From positions 416,305-480,304 of the forward strand of contig NW_022985164.1 of NCBI RefSeq assembly GCF_010093535.1: 64,000 nucleotides of DNA, read 5' to 3'. The notes below the pieces were generated by a model. It searched no databases. It saw only the letters and a program-made list of their open reading frames with translations, and was not told the DNA's origin. Shown piece by piece: positions 9,784 through 21,452 of the stretch. The DNA comes from Lindgomyces ingoldianus (Eukaryota > Ascomycota > Dothideomycetes > Pleosporales > Lindgomycetaceae). Every line of letters starts with the position of its first letter. Positions within the stretch are counted from its first letter, which is position 1. The position numbers and the translations under genes are program-made.

Positions 9784-11780
9784 AGACGAATCCAAGCAGA
9801 AAGACTCCTAATAATTGCAAATAATACGCTCTCAGCCATCCAGAGGCCCGTTTCGGCCAAACCCAAAACCAAATCATCGTGTTCACTGAGCTGCTACTCT
9901 TTACACGCGCTTGGTAGAAAGGGTCGGCGATGTCTTCAGGCTGCAAGAGGGGGGCGAGGAAGAAATGGAGTGATTCTAACTTCCTCGTTTAGCTCGTTCG
10001 GTGTATTTTCGGTGATTTGCTCACATACCCGACGCCTTGGGGAAGGCATGAAAGGGTGCCGATCCCAGCGCTACCCAGTGTATTTATGAGTAGGAACACT
10101 CGGCACCTGCCGAGTATCTCCTACAGCTTCGAAACAATGCCGACGTCGAGACGGCCATGAAATCGTCGGGCAGAGTCCTTTTTGTGACAGCAATTTAGAA
10201 ACTGAGCCATTTCAGCATTGGAGAATTTGCCTGAGTATCTTCAAAAAGGGAAGAACCAAGGACTCTGAAGGTGTTAATGTTTCCGACATTGAGGAGTGAA
10301 GCTTTCCAGGAGGTTCTCGTTGAGAGGATGAGGATTGCGTGTGAACAACTCAGCTCCATTCATTTCGTTTTGTGTTGGATGAGATATTCCCTATCACGAA
10401 CCCGTTTCTGGTCATTAGCTCAAGTTTCAGATGTTTCTTGTCTGCGAATTCCAACAAAGAAGAGCTTGATAGGATAGGGCGGCCTCAATTGAGTCCGTTA
10501 GAACCCCCGGCAAGTCAAAAATGCAAGTCACTAGCAACAGCTAGTTCGCGGTACTTTTTTGAATGATATTTGTTTAACATTTATTATCATAGTCACTATA
10601 GGAGTAGGTACCTTGGTGGTTACACTAACTATCCAAGGTTGGTGCTTTCGTTCGGTTAGGATTCAATGTGCGGTGCTTCCAACCTTGCTCAGCGCAATTA
10701 CAGCGAAGACACGGGATCCGATAGAATAATTTATTTCCTATATGATCGAACGTGGTTACAAAACAACCTTGGTTTTTACCATTCTCTTCAGTGTCAGGGA
10801 AAGCCAACACCTAGTTCTCAACCGTTGAGGTGGTTCTCTATATCCGATTCTTGGACACGATAGTAGGATGAATATAAAAGCGGCTGGTCGCGATGCTCTG
10901 GTAGAACTGTAAAGCACCAAATGGTGGGTTTTAATGGAGATTAGGATAAAGGATTGAGCGGTAAGACAGGCCCGGAAAATACCTTCGAGACTTTAGCGGG
11001 AGAAAGGGGATAATGTCTCGTTCACTTCGGTTGATAGTTCAAAGTATTCTTTCAGCTTCCGATGCCCTCTGTCCTACTCACTGCTTCTTACTCACCTGCC
11101 TGGCTTTACTTCCATAGCGCGGTGACTTTCTCCGAGCCCCTTGCCGAAGTTTTTCTCTTCGTTTCTTCACTCTTGCCCTTCTCTACCTTGCTGGTCCACC
11201 CCACTATTACCTTTACCCTTCATGAAGAGACCTGACAATCTTTATCTGATTAAGTCCTAATCTCCCTCTTGAAGGCCGTGGTCTATTTCACTAGATTCGA
11301 GAATTCGACGCCGACGGGGTACTAATTCATCGCAACGGTAAGTGCAGCGCATGGAATCATCCTCCACCAGCACGAAGTTTTGATTGATTGGTTGACTGTA
11401 CTATCCAATCACTAAAACAAGCAAACAAACTTACATTTTCGTGCCCCCAAATCCCTGCTTTCATATTCTACTTCGCATGAATCAGAGTTTTCGAGAGGAT
11501 AAAGTGCTGATTAAGCTTTCTTGACCAAGCTAGACAAGTCCCTAGACAAATTCAATCTTCGCTCGAAATGACCAAGCAAGTCTCTACCCTAGGTACATAC
11601 TCTGCTTCCTATTAACTCTGAGGGTTGGCATGGCACATCACGATACCTATGAGTTATCGGTTCTAGAGAACTCATAGGGAAAGCTAGCACCTAAAACGAA
11701 AGTATCACGATATGGATACGTTCGGCCATAGCGATGAGACTCCTCGTGGCCATCACTAGTTCTATGCGGATATTCCCGTA
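9784..11780. other. intergenic, no gene seen
   Basis: Only short unsupported frames. Two small palindromes are visible: CTCGGCA-CC-TGCCGAG near 10100 and the stem-loop listed at 11646-11678. A pyrimidine-rich stretch lies at about 11060-11220. Confidence 0.5.
11646..11678. repeat. perfect 10-bp stem-loop
   Basis: CCTATGAGTT at 11646-11655 and AACTCATAGG at 11669-11678 enclose a 13-base loop. No gene end lies next to it, so a role is not evident. Confidence 0.5.
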
Positions 11781-13830
11781 GTGAAGGCGAGGACTCCCAC
11801 CATATATGACACCGTTCTCATGTCTGGAAAATCAAGAATGGCAAAGAGAAGACGTTGTCGAGCTGTTCAGCGCTCCCAGTCTAGGAAGGATGTTCCTCGT
11901 GCAAGGCCTATGTTCTATGCCCTATCTGGAAAACCAAGAATTAGCAACAGTGCTATTCTCGATGCGCTTTTTGGGTGTCCAGATTTGGTCGGCATACCAG
12001 CTGCAGATTAAGCTACCACTTCTTATGTCACATTAATCCATCACGAAGAACAGTAGCGACTTCGGGCCCAATATATTGAGCGAAGAAAAACAAAAAGGAC
12101 TGTTCGAAGGATATATTCGTCGCTAGTTTTATTGCAACTTGTAGATGTAAGAAGATACCGAGCTGGAAGACGAGGACGGAGAAGTATTGGAAGATGAGGA
12201 TGAATTTCAAAAGGTGATTTATAAGTGATTCATATGGCGGAAAGGGAAGAAAACGGAAGATTCACAGCCCAGGGCAGCAACCATAGAAGATATGCTGGAC
12301 GATCTTTTAACACGTACGGCGACCCAAAAGTAGCTTATGCGCTCTGCTCTCTTATGACCGATTCAAGCATGACCTCAGGTGGCCTCTTGGATCGATACCT
12401 GGCAAAGGCACTACCAATGGAATCCTTCAGTTTGATCTTCACAACTCAGAATTGAGAGAGGACCGCAAAAAGATATCTTCAATTTGGTTCCTTATAAAAT
12501 TCATCAATTTGCGTTATTGAAGAATGGCCTCTCTTTCATGGGCTTACCGGTAATGCGCAATCTATTATTCTTATCAATATCTTGCCAACTTTATGTGATT
12601 TGGTATCCTCGACTAAAACCAGGCAGGGGTGATAAAAATCTCTCGTGAGCAAGCTGGTGAGAAATGGTTGTCGCTGCGTGGGACCGCATAATATCAAGGG
12701 AAGATACTGATTAGAATATCGGGGATTAGGAAACTGACGCGGCGAAAGCAAAATGTTAGTTATGAGCAAGGCCGATCTAACTCATATTTTAGTCCTCGGA
12801 CTCTTCCAGGAACTGACTTGACAAGCCACATCTTGTAGGCGGAGTCAATGAAATCAAGGGAAGGATCAACACCCCCTTGGAACACCTATTCCTACAGATT
12901 AAAACACTTATAGACAGGGCCAAGTGGGGATTCACTGGCGAGGATCCTGATATTTTTAAAGAATACCGGAAGTATCTCAACAAGGAACCTCAATGTGCTT
13001 TTTTCCACCTCTAAGCCTAGCAGACAAAAAAGTATGCAAATGCTGGGAGTCTCCTCAGCTTCAGCATCAAATTGCCTGACTTGGCTTGATCAGCTACGCT
13101 TCAAGGACCCGGATTTCACTCTTAGGATGGCTCGCGTCCCTGAATTAAGAAAGCACCTACTCAGCCTTCTGGCCGAAGGGAACTCTGAAGCGGACCCTAA
13201 GCACATCTCTTAAACATGGACATAATTTATAATACGAGGGAGCGCAGGATCCAGAAAGTTCCGGAAGATGATGGTTATGCTGAAGTGCGTCATTTTATCG
13301 CCCATCAGATCTTGTACTGCGAAAGAATTTCAACAGTCTCTCCAAAGCTTTGCTACTAGATCATATTGTCCCCATTTGGAATGCCAATAGTAAAGATCGA
13401 ATTCTTCAGGACATGGATATCACAATTGATGGGTGAGGATTCAAGATCAGGGACTGGCAAACGTTCAATAAGATCATCCGAGAGGGGAAATTCCCACCAA
13501 CAAGCCCGTCATGAGCAATAGAGAGCAAGCCAACCGAAGAAAGATCTTCTCGACGCCACGCGCCCTTTCTTAACTCGCTGGGTAAAGGTCATGCTTGACC
13601 GAGGAGCACGTTTGGTAAGCTTATTCGGTGCACCTATTCAAGTCTTCGACTTGTTAGGAATCCAGAGGATGTTTCCCGACTACACATACCAAGAGGGAAT
13701 GAAGAGGGTCAAACTCAGACCCTCGACGGCTGAGTCGATCCTACGTCATCCACGAAGGAAGATGCATGAAGAGGCGATGGGACATCACAAAAGTCTTACC
13801 CCTCTCCTAGCACTCAAGATCATTTCATAG
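11781..13830 (+). pseudogene. decayed protein-coding DNA, family not recognised
   Basis: The plus strand has stretches that read like real protein but sit in changing frames with stops between them: EDEDEFQKVIYK and RAATIEDMLDDLLTR (about 12160-12320), LFLQIKTLIDRAKWGFTG and PDIFKEYRKYLNKEPQ (12880-12990), then after a frame change LTWLDQLRFKDPDFTLRMAR (about 13075-13135), RERRIQKVPEDDGYAEVR (13240-13295), LDHIVPIWN and FKIRDWQTFNKIIREG (13360-13490). Charged, amphipathic, intron-poor fragments in one order and strand suggest one large dead gene rather than chance frames. I cannot name the family. Confidence 0.4.
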
Positions 13831-14410
13831 CCCTTTTGGTTTAGTCCTCTATTCTTTCCATTCTCCCCCACTACTTTGGGATTTATTCCGTGGTATTACT
13901 CCCCAACTCCTTCTCTATAATTTTCCAGTAATTACGGTGCATAGAGCTTGAGAGTGCGAGTGGCATATAGTGGGTTCTTTCAGCATATTTATCCTGAAAC
14001 AAGATAGACTATTGGCTTGTCTAGACATTCCTTTTGTCTTAAAATATTTTTTGTCGGTATTTATGTCTCCTTTGCACTTAATTTGTAGAGGAATGTATGG
14101 CCGCAACTTAACACGGCCGCCTAACCATCCTCACGCTACCAATCGCCGGGACCAGCAAATAACTCACAAGAATTATGTGGACGGGACGGACTTGCAAGTA
14201 AGGAAGAAGCCCTTCACGCTCCTATGATATTCTAATGAAGTATGCAAATGGGATATCAAACCCCTCAATATATATACCCGAACTCCAGATCCGATCAGAT
14301 CTCTACTAATCTCACCATCACTCCACGTAACTACTCAATCTCCCTCAACCTCTCCCAACTCTTCTTCCTACTAAGACTCATCTACTTCCTCGCTGCTTCA
14401 CATCTTTCCA
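13831..14410. other. intergenic, no gene seen
   Basis: AT-leaning sequence between the decayed region and the 3' end of the coiled-coil gene. No structure recognised. Confidence 0.5.
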
Positions 14411-15772
14411 TTACATTAAACTGACTCTCCTCTGCAGATTCTGCACCTTCGCTTCTAACGCATGATTCTCTTCTTCCTTGCGATGCAGCTCCCGCTGCAA
14501 CATCTCCTTTTCTGACCGAAGCTGCTGCATCCTACCGCCGACCTTCTCCCTGTAACTCGCATGTTCCTCGTGAATGGACTCCATACGATGCCAATCTGCT
14601 GACCCCGTTGCGGATCCACCACTGGTACGAAGACGCGCGAGCTCAGCGTCTTTAGCTTTTAGCTTGGCTTCTAGATCTGAGACCGTGTCTTTCCAGGCCT
14701 TGTGTGCCGTCATGCGGTTTATGTCGTCGATGCTGGCGCCGCCTTTGAGAGACTCGAGCTGAGATAGCAGACTGGAGTTTCGTCGTTCGAGTTCCATGGC
14801 TCTTTGCTCAAGTGCGGCGGCTTTTGCAACTGCGAAGAGATCTGTCGTGTCTCTGCGCTCTAGGAGCATGCTCCCTGGGCGGCCTCGGGCGGGGCTAGTG
14901 CGTCCGTTCGATAATTGCGAGCGATCAAGTTTGCGAGTCGCTTCTGCTAGCTTGGACCGCACAGCTTGCAGATTCACGAGGTCATCGTCGCGGAGTTTCG
15001 TCATTCCTTCTAGTTCTCGCCGCGCTTTGGCAAGCATGCCTCTGATCTTGATGTTGTTGTCCACGTCCTCGTCACGGAGAGCGAATAGGGCTTCATGTCG
15101 TTTGTGCCATGTCTTCTTCTCTTCTTCGAGTGCTTTGACCTGGCCTTTTAGCTCTTTGTATTCCTCTGGTGTGACTGCCACAGTTGGGTTCTCGCGTTCC
15201 ATGAATACTAAAGTTTTCATGAGAGCTGCCAACTGTTTTTCCAGGGGACCGGCAATATGCGGCGGTTCAGCGTGCTCGGAAGGTTCTTCATGAAGGGGAT
15301 CCATCTTCCTTGGGCGATATGTGGGCGTTTTCTCAGGAAGATCGAAATCTTGTTCTTCATCTGCCAGGGTTGAGCCTCGGGAGGTTGTATCATCATCGGG
15401 CGAATTGCTTGCCGGGTCGTGTTGTTGCCGATGTCCTGTTCGAAGACGTGGTGGTTGTTGAATCTCCGTTACCTGTACATTCGCATTGCCAAACTTCTGA
15501 GCGAGTCTTGGGATAGTCGATGCCCGGTTCGGCGAGGACTGCCACATAGCCGGCATATTGTTCGATGGCACTTGGGGGAAGCTCGCGTTTTGAGTGACAA
15601 GGTCGTCTTCGGCAGCAGTATCGCTGGATTGATCAGACTCGTAACCTGCAGATCGTCGCTGCAGTTGCGGCGAACTCATAGAATTCGGGCGGCTGGCTGG
15701 ATGCAGGGATGCAATTGAATGAATGGAGCCGGTTCGCTGGGGTCTCGAAGGGGCTCGGTTCGTAGTCCACAT
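14411..15772 (-). CDS. coiled-coil protein with Ser/Pro-rich disordered N-terminus
   Basis: A 453-aa frame from the ATG at 15772 (MWTTNRAPSRPQRTG), the first in-frame ATG. Residues 1-180 are low-complexity and rich in Ser, Pro, Arg and Asp/Glu (typical of phospho-regulated linkers). From ~190 to the end the protein is nearly all heptad-repeat coiled coil, broken by a short Ser/Gly/Pro linker (SNGRTSPARGRPGS) in the middle, and it ends in ALEAKVQNLQRRVSLM. There is no kinase, motor or membrane segment. Such architecture fits cytoskeletal, spindle-pole or polarity scaffold proteins, but no specific family is recognised. A GTGAGT lies just upstream of the ATG, so an additional 5' exon cannot be excluded. 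Confidence 0.75.
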   Translation of the reverse strand: MWTTNRAPSRPQRTGSIHSIASLHPASRPNSMSSPQLQRRSAGYESDQSSDTAAEDDLVTQNASFPQVPSNNMPAMWQSSPNRASTIPRLAQKFGNANVQVTEIQQPPRLRTGHRQQHDPASNSPDDDTTSRGSTLADEEQDFDLPEKTPTYRPRKMDPLHEEPSEHAEPPHIAGPLEKQLAALMKTLVFMERENPTVAVTPEEYKELKGQVKALEEEKKTWHKRHEALFALRDEDVDNNIKIRGMLAKARRELEGMTKLRDDDLVNLQAVRSKLAEATRKLDRSQLSNGRTSPARGRPGSMLLERRDTTDLFAVAKAAALEQRAMELERRNSSLLSQLESLKGGASIDDINRMTAHKAWKDTVSDLEAKLKAKDAELARLRTSGGSATGSADWHRMESIHEEHASYREKVGGRMQQLRSEKEMLQRELHRKEEENHALEAKVQNLQRRVSLM

Positions 15773-16490
15773 TTCACTCACCAGAAGTAGACCAGGGTAG
15801 CGTTCGCGATCTCGTTCCAAGGGTTGCGTAGATCTAGGTAGGATTCGATGCAGGTTCCCGAATTTGGGATGAATGGTAACAAGCTAGATCGATAAGGGTC
15901 GGGGACAAGAGCCGAGCTCGAGCAATGCAGACGCAGTTGCAAGACAGGTCTGGAGTCCTCAGGATGGGAGCGCATCACGAGCTTTTGATGCTGGTGGTGT
16001 GAAGGGGGTGGAATTGTGTAGGAAATCCTGAAACACTTTCTGATACCCAGGGGTTCTCCATGTCCGACTGCTGCGACGCGGGTGTGCGATGGAAGCGGCT
16101 CGACCGGGAGATCTTCCTGGGCCTTATCGCTGGGTAGACGGGTCGAACCGAGACATGGCTTGTTGTCGTGGAAGACAAATGCAAGTGTAGTCACATAGTT
16201 AGATGCATCATTGGGGTACTGGATTGAACACAGCACTGAGGGACCAATGAAATACTTTCAAGACTATTGACGCCGAATGGGCGGCAAAGCCATTTGCTTT
16301 GTGATAGCAAAAAACGCCCAAAGTTCGAGGATTCGTTTTGATAGTGAAATTGAAGGCACGAGGCGATGGTGACAAGCGAGGTTGACGATACCGCGAAAAC
16401 GCATCTGAAACCTTTCCAGTCTCAACCTCGTAATCAACCGCGACAAAAGCAATGTTCTCGAACGTAAGATTGACTCCAACACAATGCATG
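15773..16490 (-). other. possible 5' leader or upstream decayed frame of the coiled-coil gene
   Basis: Two adjoining minus-strand frames (16208-16489 and 15778-16236) are open. The first contains ENIAFVAVDYEVETGK, which loosely recalls the first Asp-Glu strand of DEDD exonucleases (xxAxDxE), but no ExoII or ExoIII motif follows. I see no splice pair that would join them to the downstream gene. Treat as unassigned. Confidence 0.25.
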
Positions 16491-18339
16491 CCTCAGCCGC
16501 CTAACTTGAGCCTCCGAATAAAATTGCCATGTACCTAGGATATGCGTCTAGATGCGCCTCATCCGAATCTTCGGCTAGTCAAGACCTTTGATGCTTGGCG
16601 TATCCAAGATTATCAACTAGCACGACGCTTTCCAATGTCTTACCGCATACAAATGAATAAGATATACCTATCTGGAACCCGACAAATTCTCGGAACCAGC
16701 ACAAGGGCTCATGATAACTCACAATCCTTTCATAATAACACCAAGCCTTCATGACTATTGGGAAGGGTTGACAGCATTTCGAGGCCAACATCACGAATGA
16801 TTTTAGGGGTACCTCCGGCTAAGATTCGCTTTCATTCTTGCAATTGGGAATCTCCAAAAACGTCTTCTGCATCTTGTCACCTAACCTAGAACATGGCGGG
16901 TATAATTTAGGACAGAAATTTGCATCCTAACACTCACTGATGCTAGCAAGGAGGCCGAGAGTTAGACTCTAGCTTGTTCATGTTCTCGATATGTGAGAAG
17001 GTGCATGATCTCGACGAGAGAATATTTATAGTTAGCTTCTACGGCCAGCCCAAGACAAAGCGGTCGAGAGGAGAAAGGTTGGTGCATTAGGGACGACCTC
17101 GTCTTCATCTTATTTGGTCATCTGTCAGCTTCCAAGCAAAGCAACTGTGATGCAATACATACGATTTGCTGCCCACATATCGTGATAATGATCCCTGGCA
17201 ATAGAACCCATCCCCATTAATGCCAAATATTGCTAGTCGAGTGCTTTCTCCGTCAATGGATGCATGTTTCAGCAGCAATGAAGGTATAATCTAGTCAGCT
17301 TTTCTATTGCTCCATAACGCACTCTTTCAGCCGATATAAAGCCAGGGCAGAAGTCTGTTGCGATTTGAACATTCAAGCGCACTAACATCAGAATGGTTAA
17401 GATTGTAAAAGCCGTTGGCCATTCTTCTGGATGGCCACTAAGAAGCAGCTCCTCTGTACCCCGGATTGTACCTTGCAGAAGAGAGACAAGCGTTGCTGAT
17501 TTATTCTGTCGCTCTAGGGGTAACTAGGAACTGTTAGGCAGTCGTCAAAGATGTTTCTCCGGCTGCATATGGTAGATCGCGTTCAGTACCAGCCTGCACG
17601 AGCTATGAGGTTTTCGGTAAGCTGTTCATAAGTGCCACCCTATCTGGCATCAACGTCTTCGAATTGGAGGGGGAATCTTTCATAAGCGCTATTTAGATCT
17701 CCAGATGAGGCGTCGTCAGCCAGAAATGCAGGTAGATCTAGTACCGCAAACTCGAACGCTTTGCCCAAACTGAGTCTGGTATAGTGGAGAGTGAATTCCC
17801 ACCAACCAAACAGAGTCTAAAAGTTCGACGAAGTCTTCTGTCTGGTTAGGAACTCAGATCTGAAAGGCAAGCGAAACAGGGGTTAGTTACCGAGAAGGCC
17901 TCATTAAAGCCATCAGTGGAATTAGACTTTTGGCAGGGCAACTCTTGAGACTCTTCGTGTGTGCGGCATCCAAACACGTTTGACAAATGGGCTTGTCATT
18001 GCGCAATTCTTGCCGTTAGTGCGGGCGGGATTCCAGTGGGAATTGGTTGTACCATATGATTTAGGAGGAAACATCTACAGCGTCGGCTATGTTTCCGTGC
18101 AGGTTTCGTTGATGCTATGATAGAAATAGGATGTAGCTGGATGCAATTGTCGTGAGGATGAGGGGTGATGTGCGGGCAGGATCTATTATATGCAAAAATT
18201 AGAGCATATTTCAGCGTTCCTTAGGTATTTTTTTTCCTTACTAAAATTATATAAGATGACTAAATTTTAACAAAAATTTTAATATAACTATAACTAGTTA
18301 ATAAATAAGCTTTTATCTAACTCATCTATTAATCCCATA
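16491..18339. other. intergenic, no gene seen
   Basis: Normal composition to about 18200, then an AT-rich tract of ~150 bp (18185-18340). No domain or splice-supported frame seen. Confidence 0.5.
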
Positions 18340-18573
18340 GGCATAACCTTCTCCTATAGCTACATATGCTTGCTTTCAACAATCGACCAGGCACCTCCAA
18401 AGCTCCTTGCAATGCAATGGCTGCAAGCCTACTTCTACAGACCTAAATTTGTCCCTCCACTCATCCTCTCAGGTGCGTTATGCAACGCCCTGCTTGCGTA
18501 TTGCGTGGATAATGTAGGGTTGAAGATGTGGTATGCGGTGGGTTGTTCTTCTAGCTGCACACAATTATTTTAA
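18340..18573 (+). pseudogene. fragment resembling a DUF1772 (anthrone-oxygenase-like) membrane protein
   Basis: The frame reads LSTIDQAPPKLLAMQW, then YRPKFVPPLILSGALCNALL, which resembles the central part of DUF1772 proteins (a QW-x3-Y-x-RG/P-x4-PPL element before a transmembrane helix). The preceding helix is degraded within AT-rich sequence, and the protein stops after a short non-homologous tail, so both ends are lost. The stop lies only 10 bases from the end of the convergent kinase gene. Similarity is judged by eye only. Confidence 0.35.
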
Positions 18574-18583
18574 ACAAAACAGA

Positions 18584-19682
18584 TCAGGCCCCGCCGTACT
18601 TTCTAATTAAGCTCTTCATGATGCCGACGGAGCCTGACCTATACCCTCCCCCAAACAATGCATAATGGTTTAGATGGTGGTATCTGTAAGGTATTAGACT
18701 TTGGAGACATTGTATGAGAGGAATGACTCACAACTCATACAATTTCACGCGATCCTCATACTCTTCCACAGGGTCCGTCTTTGGACAAAGCTGGTGGTAT
18801 TCTTTTAGAAAGCCGCCCCCAAACCCTCCAAACATCTTCATAATCCCCAATTCAAACTCGCTGTGTGCATAGCAAGAGCTCGGATCATACACAACTTCTT
18901 CTGCATTTCCACCTTTTGTGCCAATGACGCCTACGCTAGCATTTCCGCTCCACAGATCACCGTGAACTACCACTGGTGTCACCCCATTTCCATTATTAAG
19001 ATGACCGTCGCCAATAAGACGTGGCACAACCTTTGATGCCGTTGTCTCTACAAGATTGTTCAATTCCTCGTCTTTGCCATTCAACTTTTCCGCGCGCCGG
19101 ACAATAAATCGCAACCTGTGGTTTGCATAAAAATCTGCCCAGGAGCTGTTGTAGTCATTTTCCTGAGGCGTATCCCCACAGCACGTAGTCACCGGAAAGC
19201 CAAACATTGGTATATCATACCCCTCTGGTATTGGCGCTGGTGTGGTATGGAGTGTAGCAAGTTTCGAGGCCAAGGACGGTCCGGAGGACTTTGAGATGTA
19301 GCGGGATGTGAGGTTTAGGAAGTCGGTGACAAGAAAGAAAGTCGACGGCTGGGAGGAGAAATGGCCGTAGCCAAAGGGCTGCGGGCATAGCGAGGGTACG
19401 GCGTCATGGAGGGCGTTGAGGGAGACATGTTCGCCTGTGGTAAATGGTTTAGTAACGCCAGTCTCTTTATGTGCATTTTAGGCCATATATACCTTCGAAC
19501 ATGACTTCAGCATCCTTACCCCTCCCCGTCTTCATGAAGAAGCATCTCTCCGTCCCGTCACTAAGCTTCGAGGTTATCTTCGATGTCGACGCTGAGCTAC
19601 AACCCCCGCCTCCAGATGAGGAAACTGAAGTGGTTTCGGGATCGAGATCGAGGAGCTTGATGACAGCAGGATCGAGCTTCAT
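18584..19682 (-). CDS. FN3K: fructosamine-3-kinase / ketosamine-3-kinase family protein, 3 exons
   Basis: Exons 19493-19682, 18732-19434 and 18584-18683 give 330 aa. Introns 19435-19492 (GTATAT...CAG, 58 nt) and 18684-18731 (GTGAGT...CAG, 48 nt) both keep the frame. The family phosphorylates the third carbon of fructosamine or ribulosamine adducts on proteins, which makes them unstable and reverses glycation. Visible signatures: the N-terminal KLSDGTERCFFMK strand (ATP-binding Lys), FLVTDFLNL hinge, catalytic loop VVHGDLWSGN (Asp223, Asn228), metal-binding DPSSCYAHSEFELGIMKMFGG (Asp247), and the C-terminal YELYHHLNHYALFGGGYR, which needs the second intron to be removed. Length matches the ~310-330 aa norm. 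The cytosol is expected. The 3' end is convergent with the DUF1772-like remnant. Confidence 0.93.
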
Positions 19683-21452
19683 GGTGGATCGAATTGCGCT
19701 TTTGGTGAGGGTCTAAACCATGTAAATATGGTCATTGAGTTAATGGTGGGTGAGCTGGTGAGGTGTCATTCAGGGTTCATAACCATGACGTGCAAGGTGG
19801 CATGCAGCCTTCGCGGCTAAACCTTCCCTTCTCCCAAGCTTGATTCCGCCTCTCAGTTTCTCATTTTCTCATTTTCAGAGTTCAAGGTTGACAGCATGCA
19901 TCGCCGGCGACACCAACATCCCCTATAATTGAATACACTCTTTCATATGCATCATAGTGGTTATCATCTATGTTGACATCCATCCATTTTTACGCCTCGG
20001 CTGAATCTTAGGGTTTACTTAGAGAAAGTGGAGCTGGATTTTTTGGATGCAGCTTGACTGACTAGACCTACATTCTTGGCAAGTTGCGCTGCGGAGGAAC
20101 CTACGATTTGGCCGAAATGCGAGCACCTGAGTGGTCTCTTTTCTTGGCACCCTTGGAATGAATGCTTGCTTACATCAATAACAGTCAAGTTCCAGGATGT
20201 GGTTAACACCGCACCGGGCCAGTATCAACACAATCTTTGCAATCAACCCCTTAGACTCGCTAGGTACGTTAATGGGGAAAACAGATCTCCATTAGCAGGG
20301 TGCGGGAGAAGGACACAGAATCCTCGCTGAAGGACCGGTTTCAAATATTATGCCCACATTGTGAGCTCAAGGATTTGATCCCCATCAGAAAGCCACCTCG
20401 AGCACTTTGACTGGTCCCCGCCCAGGCCAAGACAGATAATCCAAGTCGACTTGAACAGCTTTGTGGCAAGTCAGAGCTAGACAGAGTGTCGTAATCATGA
20501 CAAGATCTCAACCCACGGAGGATAAAGAGTGTTAAGGCTTCGTACGATCCACCATCCAGACTTCGCTAGCTAAAAGCACCTAATGGGATACTGATGTCTT
20601 CGGATTGGCTAGGTTACCAAAAAGGCTAAAGTTTGGATAGCTGGCTCTGATGTGGTGGGTTCAAAGATGGAGAAGTTGAAGGAGGAGGGGAAAGCGCAAG
20701 GCCAAGAGCAAAGGTAGGCGGGGGATTTATATATAGGGAACGTGTTCGGCTAGCTAGTAGACCGGACAAGCAAGCGGATAGATCGACCTTGTCAAAATGA
20801 AGTGTGCAATACACTGAACGATAGGCTAAACTTGCTCTTCTGGTAGGGGATTGATTGAGCGAAGCCACTGATATAGATCTTAACCTGTACAAATCACTGC
20901 AGAGATTTGTTACCGTTTATATACATGCTACCTCTTTTTCCTATGCCTTGCTGGATTTGGCTGTCCATTCCTTGTCTATTTAAGTTTAGTATGGACGCAT
21001 CCGGCTAAGCTCAAACCAGTCGTGACAGACCTAAACAACTTAAATATAAAAATCTGTAACTACATAACTATTACTAATGAAATGCTCTTTTAGCGATTTA
21101 AAGATTTATTTAGAATAAAGTAAATAATTACGCTTACTAGTTTCTTTGTATTCCAGGATTCCTAATCATAAAATTATCCTGTCTTAGGAATTGGTTTACC
21201 ACTAACCGCAATCCGAGAAACAATGAAAGAGAAATTAATGTTAGCAGTGGGGTTATAAAAACATCAAGACAGATCAGGGAGAATTAGCAAGCAAGAAAGC
21301 ATCCGCGACTCCCTTATTGTCTACAAGGTCTCAAGTAGAATCGTGTCATTGCCGGGTGAAATGGGGTCTAATCAAATGTTCAAATAGCAGCCAACAAATA
21401 TGTCATTCATGTAGTATGCTGAAGTCACCGTTCACGAATGTGAGTCCTAGTG
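19683..21452. other. intergenic, no gene seen
   Basis: The first part is the promoter side of the kinase gene. The rest has short frames only (for example 20626-20892 -) and an AT-rich patch at about 21030-21200. Confidence 0.5.

Noticed and set aside
15778..16489. DEDD-exonuclease-like strand FVAVDYE in minus-strand frames upstream of the coiled-coil gene
   Set aside because: Only one of the three exonuclease motifs can be argued for, and no splice pair links the frames. Not called as a gene.
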